DNA of 64,000 nt from Struthio camelus. Taxonomy: Eukaryota > Chordata > Aves > Struthioniformes > Struthionidae. Within the stretch, counting starts at the first letter, position 1; every line of letters begins with the position of its first letter. Where the stretch lies: assembly GCF_040807025.1 (NCBI RefSeq), contig NC_090968.1, forward strand, positions 6,871,906 to 6,935,905, given 5' to 3'. The notes below the pieces were generated by a model. That model ran no database searches and was not told the DNA's origin. It worked only from the letters and a program-made list of their open reading frames with translations. Of this stretch, positions 1 through 12,310 are shown piece by piece. The position numbers were made by a program, and so were the translations under genes.

Positions 1-625
1 GGCGGCTCCTTTCCCACCGTCTCCCCAGGACCTCGGCCTCTGCCGCCGCGTCCCCCTCGTCCCCGGCCGTCTCCGCGCGGCTTTCGGACCGAGGCGAGGT
101 CGCCGGCTGCCCCGAGGGCAGGGTTTCGCCAAGCTCGGATGCCCTGTGGCAGGGGGACGGGGTGCACCGCGGCTCGGAGCCGCACCTCCGGGAGGACTCG
201 GCGCCTTCAAGCACCCGTCCAGGGTCGCGGCGGCAGTGTCTGCCACGCGGCTCGGCGTGCTGGGGCTGCGCCCCGGGGCACGGCGCCGCGTCCAGCATCG
301 CGGGCTCCCCGCAGCCTGGCGCTTCAGCTGACCGCAGCGGCTGTTTGCAGTCGGTCCCCCCCCCCAGACTGGGACAAAAACCATAAAAATCCCCAAAGAT
401 TCTGCAAAATTGAAACCTTCCCGTTTTGCAAAGGGCAGAAGTTCTGGGTTTTGGCTTGATCCGCCGAGTCTCGAGGCCTTGCCCAGGTCTCTCCTGCAGG
501 CCAGGAAGCGCCTGCCCGAAGCCGGGCCGCGGGAAACCCCCGCCCGGGTGCCATCGCCCGTCTTCGGCGCGGGGCCCGGGGCGAGCGTGCCCGCGCCGCC
601 CCTGGCTCCTGCTGGCCCGGACGCA

Positions 626-725
626 GCTAAAAGCAAGGTGCGTTGCAACACCTGTGTTTACACTGCACAATCTGCAGTTGACTGTAATAAAACCATTTAA
701 TGCAGTCACAACTGTCTTTGGCAGG
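626..725. promoter_or_regulatory. Candidate regulatory island 1
   Basis: Sharp drop in GC content. It holds an E-box CACCTG at 649-654 and an imperfect inverted repeat with arms CAGTTGACTG (675-684) and CAGTCACAACTG (703-714) around a TAATAAAACCATTTAATG loop region. Confidence 0.35.
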
Positions 726-1263
726 GCCGGCGTTTGGGGTGAGCGATAGGCTGACTGGCAGCAGCCTGGTGAAGCTGATAGCTGCCGAGCGAGGCGGCTG
801 CCGGCAGGAGGCAACGCGTGCGCCCCGCTCGCGGCGGCTCCTCGGCAGCGCGGCCGGGCTCCCGTCCAGCGGCGCCGGGGAGCGCGAGCTTCCTCTTGAC
901 TCGCGAGATCTCGCTGAGTACTCGCTTCCCGCGAGCGGGCAGGGATCGAGGGAAGGGCGCCCGCGGGTCGCTGCCCCTCTCCGCGTCCGTCCCCGGCTCT
1001 CGGACCGAGGTCCCGCGAGCGCGGTCCTTCGGTGGCCTCCTTTCCGTCTCGGGCAGCGGAAACCTCTGCCTGGCTGCGAGCCTGGCGCCCCGGTAGCGCG
1101 CTGGTGGGAGCACGAGGAACGCGGCGCCGGCTGGGGTGAAAGTGGGCTCTGCCGCTCCAGGCCCCTCGGCGCCCTTGCCGGAGGACGTGGTGCTCACGCA
1201 GAACTCCTGAAAAGCAGGAGGGGGGTCTCTGGCTTTGCTTTTGCCGAAGTAATGCAATTTCTG

Positions 1264-1273
1264 CTAAATATAG
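1264..1273. promoter_or_regulatory. Consensus MEF2 site
   Basis: CTAAATATAG fits the MEF2 consensus CTA(A/T)4TAG exactly, in a short AT-rich patch within GC-rich DNA. Confidence 0.35.
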
Positions 1274-2370
1274 AAAGGGGAAGGGGTGCTTTGAGGCCGC
1301 TTGCATCTGGCGGTAGGACTTGTGCATGCACAGCTTCTCCTTCGTACCTTCATCTGCTGAACACCCGCTTCTCGGGGGTTTGGTGCCGGGCGCTCGGTGA
1401 CGTTCCTTCTCTCTAAAATAAGAGTCTCCTGCTTTGGTTTGGTGCTGGCCCTTCCCTTGTGAAGCAGGAGCATCCGCACCCGACCGGCCTAGCGGTGACG
1501 GCGATGGGGAAACGGTCCTCGAGGGGGAGGCGGAAGCGAGGGCTCTCCTGCATCACAGCCAGGACGGCCTCCGCGCCGGCCTCTCCGGGGAAGCAGCAGG
1601 AAACTGGAGCAGCGATGACAGGAGCGTGCCCCGGCGCAAGGGCCTTCCCCTCGCGCCCGGCGTCAGGGTTTCCCACCCTTCTGCGGGGCCGAAGGGAACG
1701 GCGCGGTATATTGTTGCTCGTGCCGAGGAAGCGGCGAAGGCCGGCTTTGTGTCGGCTTTCGAGCGCCGTGGGAAGGTTCACGCGCCGAGCAGAGCTGCAG
1801 CCCGCGCCGCCTGGGTGGGCAGCTCCCTCCCGGCCGCATCCTCCGGCGTCCAGTGGAGCCTACGCTTTGATCATCCCAATCACAGGCAGTATCCAGAAAG
1901 AGCGATGAGGTATCTAAGAGGCAGAGGCGAGCGGATGAACTGACCCCAGCACGCCACCAAAAATACCTTTCCCGCAGCGGGTGACAACGCAGGCGTCGGC
2001 CGGGCCGGGGGCGCAAAGCCCAAGGGCCCCCGCGCGGGCTCCCGCCGGTCTCCTTCGAGCCCATCGAGCGGATCTGCGGCAGGACGCCGACAGAGCCGAG
2101 CGGGGAGGGCTGGGCGAAGCGGTGGGCGAGGCAGCCGTCGGCGGGGCCCCGCGGAGCCGCTCCGCGTGCGGTAACCCTCCGCTTTCGTCGCGGCCGAGGC
2201 GTCTGGCCGAGGGAAGCGGAGAAGTAAATCGGGCGCCGCGGGGCCGTGCGGCGGCCGCCGACCCCTTCCCGGGCCGGAGGCGCCCGAGCCCACGGGAACG
2301 GCCGGCGCGGCCCGGGAGGGGGAAGGACCAGAGAGAAAAGGCATGTGCGTGCGTGCGCGCGGGTGGCGGC

Positions 2371-2490
2371 GACGAGAAACAGGATTCATGGTAATTTCCT
2401 GCCAGATGCCTGAACTTCTCCAGCGTGCAGACGTTTCACATGCTAAATATCAAAGCGTTCCCGGGAACAAATGTACTTCCTGCAGCTCCT
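2371..2490. promoter_or_regulatory. Candidate regulatory island 2
   Basis: Balanced-composition patch with a TCF/LEF-type ATCAAAG next to CATGCTAAAT near 2440-2456, embedded in CpG-rich sequence. Confidence 0.28.
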
Positions 2491-2870
2491 CAGATCTGCC
2501 TCGGTGCCGGCGCGGGAGCGCCGGGACGCCGGGGAGGGGGGCGCGCGCTTTCCCGGGGCCGGCGCGCGGCGCCTCTCCCGCCCTCGCCCCTTCGCTCCGC
2601 GGGGGCTGTGGCACCGCGTCCCCCCTTTTAGGAGCGGCGTCTGCGGCTCGAACTAGCGGGCCGGGCTGGCGACGGGCCTTCTGCCGCCGCGCTTCCCCGG
2701 CCGCGCGTCTCCCCGCTCCAAAGCTTTATCGACGTCCCGGCGTCGGGGCCGCGAAGGGAGGGGAAAACCAGCCTTCAGCATGTCTTAAGATGCGCGAGAG
2801 CTCTCGAGCGGTCCCCGGCCGTCCCCCGCTCGCTCCCTTCCGAGCTATCCTGGCGCGCTCCTCCGCGCGT

Positions 2871-2985
2871 GAGAAAACCGCGCAAAGGACCTGGACAATC
2901 GTAAATCAATATTAACTGCCCGTTGCTTATCGCTGTCTACTTGCTGTCTGTTGGCCCAAGGAGTGACTACTGACGCAGCCGGAGC
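2871..2985. promoter_or_regulatory. Candidate regulatory island 3
   Basis: Contains AAATCAATATTAAC (forkhead/HNF-like) near 2904-2917, CTTATC (GATA-type) near 2926 and a TGACGCAG half-site near 2971. No coding potential. Confidence 0.3.
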
Positions 2986-3730
2986 AAAGCGCCGATCGGG
3001 GCGGCGGGAGGAGCGGCGCAGCGCGGCGCAGGGGCAGGGGGCTCCCCCGGGAGACGCTCCGCCAGCCGGCCCGGCCCCGGCCGCGACTGTCACTGCGCGT
3101 TAGAGCTGGCCGGCGGCTAACGCGACCTGACTGCTGTAATCGAGGGTGACGCAGCGGCAGCAAGGCTCTGCTGAAACTTTACGCCGCGTGCGGTTTCCCG
3201 AGCTGCACGCGCGCGCTCCAGCGCCTTCCCCGGGGCCCGAAGGGGAAAAACGCCGCCCTGCTCGCGCAGAAATTGGGGTCAAGGAGCTGCAAGTGCCGGT
3301 AGCCCGCCTGCCCCGCTCCCAAGCGCCTCCTCTCCGGGCAGGGACCCGGCGGCCGGGCTGGGGCTCGCCTCGGGGCAGCGCTTCCCGCGCAGCCGGGGCA
3401 GGTCGCCGGCTTTGCAGTCGCTGCGGGCGGCAGTTGTTACTGCCGGCTCCCCTCGCGTTTCACGCGTGCTCTCGTTGCCCTGCCTCGGCTCCCACCTGCT
3501 GTTTCCCCCTCTCTGTCTGTTGTTCCTTGTCTCTTGTGCTGCAAACTCCTCGGAGCAGGGCTGAGGCGGCCGGCCGGCCAGCGCCTCCCTCCGCCGGCCT
3601 CGGCCCTGGCAGCCCTTCTGCTCAGCGGGCTCATCCCGCGCCGGCGTCCGCCTTCTGCCGGCGCCGCGCGCTGGCGGGCATTCGGGTGCCAACACGTGGC
3701 AGCGCTCGACCCGATACAGGTGCAACCAGG

Positions 3731-4260
3731 CCAACTCGGACCTTTGCGTTTTCCAGGAGACAAGGCTAGAAATGAAAATACAAATTGCCGGCATTGACTT
3801 TAGGAATCTATAGCTATGTTAATGGCAATAAGAAGCGGCTGGTAGATCCAGCAACAAGGACGGGGCCGTTTTCAAAGTGAAGTCACTAGGGGACAGCCTT
3901 CCCGTCACCGTGTCGCTTGGCTCAGCGGGCACCTGGGACCGACGCACTCTGGTCAAAAGCCTTGGTAATAGCTAGGATGGAGCACCTGGAACAGCACTGC
4001 CACTAAATCCCCAATCTTTCTGGATCAATATATATGGTATGTTTGTTGTTTTATTTGCCGAAAATAGTTTCCAACTGCAAGTGTCGTATGTAACGAGCAA
4101 GCACATCCGGCACTTTGGGGAGATCAATATCTTTGCCGTTGTAAATATCCTGGGAAATCGATGGGGGATGTAAAATGTATTCTGTCTAGTTTCACTTTTA
4201 ACATCTTTTTGTAATAAAAATGCTGTTTTAATAAATGGGGAGATTCACTGCTGAGCCATG
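3731..4260. promoter_or_regulatory. Candidate regulatory island 4 (~530 bp)
   Basis: AT-balanced block with clear edges against GC-rich DNA on both sides, rich in AAT/TAAT words and without open frames over 60 codons. The part around 4058-4105 weakly resembles the end of the ~100-bp element at 38353-38466 (TTGCC then TATGTAACGAGC). Confidence 0.35.
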
Positions 4261-4790
4261 CGCGGCTTGCTGCAGTGCTGCTTCTTATCCCACCAGCACC
4301 GTGCCCCCAGCTCTAAGAGCACGAGCAGCCCAGAAGAGGCCGAGCTGCTGCAACTCCTGCTTCACGCCTCCCGGGAGAAGCCGAGTGCATCCCGCCCCCT
4401 CCCGCTTCCCGTTTCCCCGCGTCCGGCTGCAGAGCCCTTAGCCCTGCTAGGGAGCGTTTTCTCACGCCGCTCGCTCCTGCAGCTCTCCACATGCACGCAG
4501 CTGTTCAGCGGGTGCAATGCACCCCGTGCAAGCCCTGAGCGTTACCAAAGTGCCCCGTAACCCCCTTTACGTTGGTATTTCATGCAATGCGAGGCGTGTA
4601 GGTGTTGGGCTCGTTGCACGGGGGCGAGGTTTACTCTCCCTGCACGCAGCGTTGTGGGGAGCGGGAGCACGGGCTTTTCTTTCCGTCCGGGTGCTCGCCC
4701 TTGCAAAACCGGTGCGAACGGACCCTGCAGGCTCCGGGACTGCCGGAGCGTCGTGCCCAGAAAGCTGCTCGCTGCATCTCGGGCAACTGT

Positions 4791-5045
4791 GGAAATCGAA
4801 CCTCAACCTGTTTGCGATAGCTGTGCAATATTCATGTGTTAATTACAACATAAAACTCTCACCAGCTGCAAGATGGATTTATGGATGAAATTCCTTATCA
4901 GCATTCACAGCAGTACCAGGAAGAAATGTGTAGGGTGGTAAGGTTTTTTAAAATATTATTTATCTGTGTCTTGATCTTGGCCAGCCTCAGAATATGGGAA
5001 AGGGAAATAGACGGGAAGGTTTAAAATTTGTGCCTTTCCCAAGGG
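4791..5045. promoter_or_regulatory. Candidate regulatory island 5
   Basis: Clustered sites: homeodomain TTAATTA at 4839-4845, E-box CAGCTG at 4863-4868 and GATA-type CTTATCA at 4894-4900 within about 60 bp, in a composition island. Confidence 0.4.
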
Positions 5046-5465
5046 GTGCTGAGGGAGCGCTGGCCGAGGGTGCTCAGGGAGTGAGGCACCCGGCGCTCGC
5101 CCGGCCGGGAGCGAGAAGCTGAAATTCTCCAGCAGCGCTGCAAACTCGTTGCGTGACTCCCAAGAAGAGGCGCCCGGGAGAGCGGCCCCGGCGGGGGCAC
5201 CGCGGCCGGGCGACGGCACGCCGCCGCTGCCAGAGCCGCCGCTGCCCTGCCTCCGGCCGAAAGGGAAGGGGCGCGAGTCCCCGCCTCGGCCGTGAGTCCG
5301 GGTTTATTAGGTGCGGCTGGGAAGAAATAAGCTCTGGGGGACAGCTAGCCCGCTGGCGTTTGCGGTAGTGGATTTTACATCTTCCCTTGAAGACCTGGTG
5401 GCATTTCAATTCGGGAGCAGGCAAGGGCCAGCGTGGCGATTCCCGCGGCCCAGGCGCTGTTTGCC

Positions 5466-5560
5466 CAGATAACAGCCAGTTACTAGGCGCTTTCAAGCAT
5501 TTAAACTTTTATAAAATGTTTTCATGAGCCAGATTTACTCAGGTGGCTCTGTATTAGCAG
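5466..5560. promoter_or_regulatory. Candidate regulatory island 6
   Basis: Small AT-rich patch (AGATAACAGCCAG, TTTAAACTTTTATAAAATG, CAGGTGG) between CpG-rich blocks. Confidence 0.28.
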
Positions 5561-5810
5561 AGCACCAGCGAATTGCTGCTTCGGAGGGAGGAGAGGAGCT
5601 AACGAGCGCGTAGCCGAGTCCCCCCTCGTCCCGCGGGCCCGGACGGGTCCGCGCAGGCTCCCCGTTCTCCCCGCGATGCCGCTCCGACCCCCCGGCACCT
5701 CCCGGAGCCTCTTCCAGGGGTCTCCTCGGGATGCGGCGCGGGAGAGCCCTGGCCGGGGCGAGCCCCGCCGGCGCCCGCATCCCTCCCGGAGAGCGCCGGG
5801 GAGCCAGCGC

Positions 5811-6250
5811 CGAGGTAATTACAAGGCAGAGCATCCCCGTGCCCTCTGACGAGGCAATATGTAGAGCAAAGGTAGGAACAAACCACCAGAAGAGCAAATA
5901 AATAAAGAAGGCAGCTTTAATAATGGGGTAATTACCTAGCTTAAGTACACAATCATCTAGCATTTTGCTAAACTTTATGACACATGATGACAAGTTAATA
6001 AATGAGATGTCTTACCAGCAGTAAAACAGCTGTTACCAGCCACCTTGTATGTCTGGGTAGCCCAGAGCAAAAAAAACCCACCAAGCCAAATGAAAAGAAA
6101 CTGGTTATTTCTGTTTGTCGAAATAGCCCGTGTAATAAATCACCATTAATGATGCTGTCACTTCTCAAAGGGAAAGCTCTTGTTGCAAAAGCCTTTGAAG
6201 TCATGGCACCTATAATTTCCTACCTATAAAAAGGCACCTTTGTGCATGTG
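5811..6250. promoter_or_regulatory. Candidate enhancer island 7 (~440 bp)
   Basis: The clearest enhancer-like block of the first 10 kb. It has a perfect 10-bp homeodomain palindrome GGTAATTACC at 5927-5936 and a second GGTAATTAC at 5814-5822, a RUNX-type AACCACC at 5881-5887, an AACAGCTGTT E-box near 6026-6035, and many ATTAAT/ATAAAT words. The block is AT-rich throughout, flanked by CpG-dense sequence, and has no coding signal. Confidence 0.45.
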
Positions 6251-6590
6251 TCATACCTGGGACTGACGGGAGCCAGGAGGCACCGACCGGGGGGTTCGCT
6301 GCCGCCCCGCGCCCCGGCTGACGAGCGCAGCCCTGACGAAGGGGCCGGGGAGCGGTGGTTTTTGCTCTTGCCGGCGGGGCGGGCAGGCGCGCGGCTGCAG
6401 CTCTGGGCTGCCGTGGCCCCGGCTGGCCGGAGCGGGCTCTCCCCGGCCGCGACGTCCGCAGCGCGCCAGCAAAGAGCGACGAGGTCCTGGGTGAGGGGCC
6501 ACCTGCCCAGAGGGGAGGCTCTTGCTCCCCGCAGCACCCATCTGTTTGGGAGCAATGCGTTTCTGTTCCCGCGACCTAAGGGTTTTTTTC

Positions 6591-7330
6591 CCTTCTCCCT
6601 GGTTATTAAACGAGGCAGCTCCTGTGTAGCGTTGTCATTTTCCCCCTGCTGAAGACACTTTCTCTTTTCTTCTCATCTGAGCGGCAGGCACCTCACCCGC
6701 CTCATAAGCATCTGCTGCAAGAAGTCTTCACCTGCCACCTCTTCCCAAATGACTTGAGAAAACAGGATAGAAAAGCTATAAATAATTAAGCCCCATCCAA
6801 CACTGGTGCAGTGACTACGTATCAAAACTGCCTGAGCATCACTAGCGCTCGCTTGATAGCCAGGTGGAAAAGTAACCTAGTTTGGAAGGAGGATGTGAGC
6901 AGAGACAGGACCGTGCAGTAAAACTGTGCCTGAGGTAGTCTCAGCGCCCGCTGAGGGCTCCCGACCAGGATTAACCCGCTCGCATGAGCGCAGCGTGCCG
7001 CGCGAGCCCCCTGCCCCGGCGGCGGCCCAGTGGCTAAATCATCCCAAAAGACCCAGGCAGAACGTCCCAGAAGAGTAAGGCGGTTGCTCTGCAGGCCGGG
7101 ACGGGCAGCCCGGGCCAACCCCTTGCGTCTGGGGGAAGAGAGGAACCTCTCGCTTTTCTATCGCTTCTCCCTATTAACATGCATGATTTACTGATCAAAT
7201 CCCCCAGCCGTCTCGGAGCTTGTAAGAAGTTAACATCAAAGCCGTGGAAGGGAGGGAATGGCAAGTGCTGGAGAGAGATGTCACATTAGTGTCTGGCTCT
7301 CCAAGAGCTTCTGCATTTTAAACCTTGTTC
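6591..7330. promoter_or_regulatory. Mixed-composition interval with AT-rich patches
   Basis: Patches at about 6591-6860 and 7140-7330 are AT-balanced and separated by a GC-rich core; no gene or repeat is recognised. A regulatory role is possible but weakly supported. Confidence 0.22.
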
Positions 7331-9290
7331 GTCAAGACTTCAACTTCATCGCCCTGCTTCACAGGAGAGGAAAACATGCCACGCGCGCACGCACGTACAA
7401 AGAAGTTGCCTCCTGCGCGTGAGACGCTTGGAAAGCCCAGACAGCCCTGAAACGGCGCCGGGAAGGTCCCGCTCCAGGGAAAGAGCTGCAGTAGTTCGGC
7501 ATTGCCAGGCCGTGGAGAGACGCTGGTGCCGCCAGGAAGGGGTTGCACTGGGGCGCAGGAGAGCTGCTGTCCGGGCCGGGCTTCCCCCACGGCTCGCTGC
7601 TCCAGGAGTCCCTCTGCTTCTCCTCCATCCCTTAGAGCCGGCCCGGTCCTGCAGGACGAGCTCTCCGGTGGCTTAGCACCCCGGTCCTCGACCCCGCGGG
7701 GCCTGGGGGTGCTGCCCTGCTGCTGGTCCTGCTCCTTCAGCGCCAACAGCAAAACGCTGGGATGCAGGACGGGACGGACAGCGCTAAGGCGGCGGCGCCA
7801 GCCGGGAGCGCGGGGGTCAGCTTCCGACCCTTTGCTTCAAAGCGGATACGACAGGATGGAAAGAGAGGAGCTGGGTGATGCCCAGCAGGCTCCCCGGGAG
7901 CCCTGGGAAGCCGTCCCCCCGCCGCAAACGGCGAAGCGTGCAGGTCCCTCGGTCCCGGGGCCGGAGGCCGGGAGCAGGCAGCTCCCCTCGGGCGGCAGCG
8001 AGGGCAGGGCCGGCTCCAGGCGCCGGGCCCTGCCTGCGGCTCGAAGGATGTAAATCCCGCCGCCGTCGGGGCGTCAGCCTGGCTGACAAGGGCGAGACAG
8101 AAACTTCCCCTTGGGGCCGTTCTGTAACCGTTCACGAGGGCGGCCGTTCAGCGGAGCATGGTTAAACTCCCAAACGAGCAACCGGGAAGATAATTAACTT
8201 TTGGAACAGCTTACCTGGGAGACGGAGCCTCCGTCGCTCACGGTCTCTACGGAGCGCGCGACGCCCTGCTAAAAGCAGCACTCCGGCTCCTGGAGGTGAC
8301 CCCGGAGCCCGAGCGGTGGGACTTGTCCTCGTGGGATGGGAAAAGGCTGATTTACCTGACTCTGCAGGAACACTCCTGGCTTCAGCTTCCGACAAAAGGC
8401 AGGCGAATTGCGTAGCGTGCTGTGAGGCTGCCCGGGCGCCGGGGACGGCAGGGTCCCCCCGCGCCGGGCCGCGAGACGCGCCGGCCTGGAGAGCGGCTCG
8501 GCACGGGGCCGGCACCCTGCCCGCCAGGCCCGGGGCCGAGCGCGGCGCTCCTGCTCGCCCGCGGCCCCAGCTTTTTGCAGCGCTTCCTCTGCCCCTGCCC
8601 GTGCCCGGGGCGCCCGGGGCGCCGTTTCGCCGGTCTGCTGCAAAGCCCGCGCCCGGGGCAGGCTCGGCCCCGCGGGCTCCCCGCACCCGGGAGCCCCGGG
8701 AGCTGCTTCTCCTCGGATGCGGCGGCCCAGCGCCTTCGCTGTGGGCTCCGAAACGGCCCAGGGAGGTTTTCGCCCGGGGCGGAGGGCAGCCGGCGAGCCC
8801 TGGCCGGAGCGGGAGAAGGGAGCAGCGGCTCCGAGCGCCGGCTGCCGCGGCCCGCGGGGAGGCCAGCCACGAAAATCGCCTGGTGAAAGCCCCGCCGGCA
8901 GGCGTCACAACCGGAGGGCAGCTTCTCCTCCGGGGCAGCGTTGCCGTTTGCGTCAGGGGCATCTCCGGCACGAGGCGCAGCCCGGGCTGGGCAGGGCTTG
9001 TCGGAGGCTTAGCTGGGGAAAAGGGAGCGAGGGCAGGATGTTCCCCCTCCGCGCTCCCCCCGCTCCTATTCCAAATTAGGCTGCTCGCGTTCGGCTCGGA
9101 GGAGAGTAATGCAAACCAGAAGGGAGCAGCGGCGAGAGCCTGGCCGGGGCCGGGGCCCTGGCGCGCGCCCGGCAGCCCGAGAGGGGCAGGGGCGCCCGCG
9201 GCTCCCGCGCCGCTCCCCGCCGCCGGCGCCCCGGGGGTCCCGGCTCCGGAGCGGCCGTCCAGGCCTGCGCCCCCCCTGCCCCCGCAGCCT

Positions 9291-9470
9291 CTGCTCACTG
9301 TCAACTGCTTCCAGCGTGATTTATTTGAGGTTTACGCTCCGACGTGTAACGCGAAACCACCGGGCGCGTTTCTTCCTCCTTGTAATTAAACCCCCAACGC
9401 AGAAGCGCGCACCTGGTATAAACAGCCATTACGGCCAAAGAAAAAATAGCGTGTGCAGCGCCAGCCGTGT
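9291..9470. promoter_or_regulatory. Candidate regulatory island 8
   Basis: Short AT-balanced stretch with CGACGTGTAACG near 9340 and TTGTAATTAAAC near 9380, between two long CpG-rich blocks. Confidence 0.28.
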
Positions 9471-10510
9471 TTTTGGGCGCTGGCGGGGCAGCCGGGCACC
9501 GGCGTGCCCGTCCTCGGGGAGGTGGCGCCGGGGGAGCGGGCTCTGCCGAGCCGCCAGGCCGACCTGCGCTGCAGGACGGGGTCTGCAGCGGGAGGCAGCC
9601 CGGCAGGCTGGCGGGCCGGGGCCGGGGCGTGCAGGGCGGCTCCTCCCCGCGCCGCCGCCCAAAGAGCCTGATCCCCAGCTGAGCGCCAGGCTTTAGGGGA
9701 AAACGATTAACGGCTGATGGGGCTGCACTTCCCGCTGGTGCGCGGATCTATACAGCAGCGGTTCTCCTGAACGTTACTTAAACGCCACGGGATGAAGGCA
9801 GCGCGCGTTTGCAGAGGCGCTGGCAGCCGCCGTCCGGGAGAGGCGAGAGGCGCTCGCCAGCGCGCCGGGCACGAGGCGGAGCGGGAGCGGCGCCCGGGCC
9901 CCGCGAAGCCGCCTCCGAGGGCGGAGGAAGGAGGCGGCAGCTCCGCTTCCCGAGGCCGAGGTTTTCCAAGGCGGGCGCCCTCGTTCTGCGCGCCGCCGTC
10001 GGGGCTGCTTTGGCCGGGCCGCCCCGGCGGCGCGGAGCCACCCGCGGCGAGACGGCGCCCTTCGCCTCGCCGTGCAACGCGTCCGGCGCTGCGCCCCGCG
10101 GGGCCGGGCCGGGGGAGCACCCAAAGGCGTGCGCATCCCGCGGGCGGGCGGCTCCCCGCGCCGGACCCGGCGCCGTCTCAGGGCGCCGGCGGCTCTTTGC
10201 CCTCGTTTCCCTGCTCAGGGGGCTCTCCCAGAACCTGGCTCCCCTGGGGATTTTAAGCTTTCTTCTAATTTCCAGCCGAGATCTTCTTCATGCCTAATTT
10301 AGCCCCTTCGTCCTTGTGCCAACACTCTCCTTTCACTTAAACGGCTCGTCTCCCTGCCCGGTGCGTGGCCCCCGCGTGTCTGCAAAGAGCAGTCGTGTCC
10401 CAGCTCAGCCTCCAGGTTTTTCTGATAAACAAGCCGAAATCGGCAGGTTTTTTTGTTCTGTCTGCCAGCAGCCACGGTCCTGCCCCTTCCCGCAGCCCTT
10501 GGGGCTCCAC

Positions 10511-10750
10511 GAGGACGTGGAGGTGGACGTGGCCGTGGAGGTGGAGGTGGCCATGGCCGTGGAGGTGGGGGTGGCCGTGGAGGTGGGGGTGGACGTGGAG
10601 GTGGGGGTGGACACGGCCGTGGAGGTGGACATGGCCGTGGAGGTGAAGGTGGCTGTGGAGGTGCAGGTGGACATGGCCGTGGAGGTGGAGGTGGACATGG
10701 CCGTGGAGGTGGACGTGGCCGTGGAGGTGGACGTGGCCGTGGAGGCGGAC
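10511..10750. repeat. GTGGAG/GTGGAC/GTGGCC hexamer minisatellite
   Basis: About 40 imperfect hexamers of the form GTGG(A/C)N. Because the period is a multiple of three, several frames stay open on both strands and give artefactual Val/Glu/Asp, Gly/Arg or His/Leu repeats. The + strand is strongly G-rich with closely spaced GG and GGGG runs, so quadruplex formation is possible. Confidence 0.9.
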
Positions 10751-11105
10751 GCGGGTGCCGGTGACGGGCAGAAAGGAGCTTGGACTCCCCGTGCGCCGAG
10801 CACAGCAAATCCCGGCCTTCCGCTCAGGCAGAAAGGCAGGATAAACAGGTTTGGGGGTAGCAAAGAAAGGCAAAAGGGCCCGTCGGCCCCGGCACGCCTC
10901 TGCCCTTGGCGGCGCAGAGCAAAGCTCAGGTGCCAGCCCTGGCGCTCGCCGCCCGCCGTCTCCTTTCGGCTTCCCCGGGGGGGTCCGGCCGGAGCAGGGC
11001 CGGAGCCGCGCCGCTCCCCGCCGCGAGCCAGAGCGCTCCAGGGGTCACCACCAACCCTCCCGGGCCGCCCGCGCCCGGCGGCGAGAGCCTCGCTGCCCAG
11101 CCGCT

Positions 11106-11440
11106 GCCTGCCACCCTCCATATTTCACCCGAGAGCTGATAACCGTTGGCCATGTCACCGCAGAAAACCAAGAACTCAAAGCAATTTTAAATGAACTTTC
11201 AAAATGATGAACAAAGAGCCCTTGTCCGTGTTATATAGCAAATAAATCACACCAAAATGATAGTTGTAATTCCCAAAAGTACACAGAGAATTGATTTTCC
11301 TATGACATTTATCATGATAAACCGGTGCAGCAGCATGCAGGCACATCTTAAGTTGCAGCTGGTCGACTCCCTCCCATTTATCTCCCGGCCCATCTTCCCC
11401 GTCCGCGTTTGCAGTTGCACAAGCGATCATTGCTGCTGAG
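11106..11440. promoter_or_regulatory. Candidate enhancer island 9 (~330 bp)
   Basis: AT-rich block with sharp borders, containing ATTTATCATGATAAA (a 13-bp TTTATCATGATAAA-like palindrome around 11308-11321), TGATTTATTTGC-type and GCAGCTGG words. The short open frames are ordinary for this composition. Confidence 0.4.
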
Positions 11441-12310
11441 GACGCCGGGTCCCGCTCGCCCTGCCGCGGCGCGCGGGCTGGGCTTGTCTCCCGCCTCCTC
11501 CTGCCTCAGGCCCCGGCCGCGCTAGACGTAGTTACAAGGCTGAGAAGTGTTTTCATCCCCTGCCAAGGATAACACCCGCGCAGGCAGGGCTTCCCGAGCG
11601 GCGGGCAGGGAGCGGCGACGGTCCGCCGCAGCCGAGGGTGCAGCGCAGCGCCGGGGCGCCCAGAGGCGTCCGGCGGGCTCGTCCGCCTGCCCCGGCCCGG
11701 CCCGAGGCGACGGGGCAGCCCCGGCCCCAGCGCGGCGACGAGCGGCTGGACGCGGGGCCGCGGCCCCGGGGAAGCCCTGCTCCCGGCGGGAGCCGCGGCC
11801 GCCGTCCCGGCGGAGGAAGGCCCGGGAGACTGGCGTTTCCGCCCAGCCTGCCAGCCCTGGCTTGGGAAACAAAAGGGAAGGAAAACTATTTCTGGGTGGA
11901 CGCGAAGCGCCGCCGAATTTGCAGATCAAAGCCTGGTTCAGGCTGCGTCGGTTTAACCAGTCCTCCGGCCCCAGCGGTTTGAGCAGCCTCCCAGGACGAG
12001 CCGCCCGGAGCCGCCGCGCTGGGAACGGCGGGAGAGGGCCCGGGATGGGGCGGGTTTGGCAGCGCTTGGCTGGCAACGAGGGGCAGAGACGCGCCAGGGC
12101 TTTAACCAGCTCGAGCTTACCCAGGCTGCGGACTACCAGGGCCTTCCCGCCGGCCGGCCCGACACCGCCGGGAGCTACAGCCTTCGCTTTCGCCTCGGCC
12201 CTCGCTGCAAATCCCAGAACCGGCCCCGGTTCCTGCGGTGCGCAGGCGGGACAGGACCGTGGCGAGGCTGCCGGCGGGGCGCCCCGACGGGGCGCCAGGA
12301 GCACCCAAAC

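Noticed and set aside
8162-9304. 380-codon minus-strand open frame (and 357 codons on + at 8316-9389)
   Set aside because: Both strands are open at once in CpG-rich DNA; composition is Ala/Gly/Pro/Arg only, with no domain or splice-site support.
10316-11194. 292-codon + frame with Val-Glu/Val-Asp repeats
   Set aside because: Hexamer minisatellite inside; flanks show no family match.
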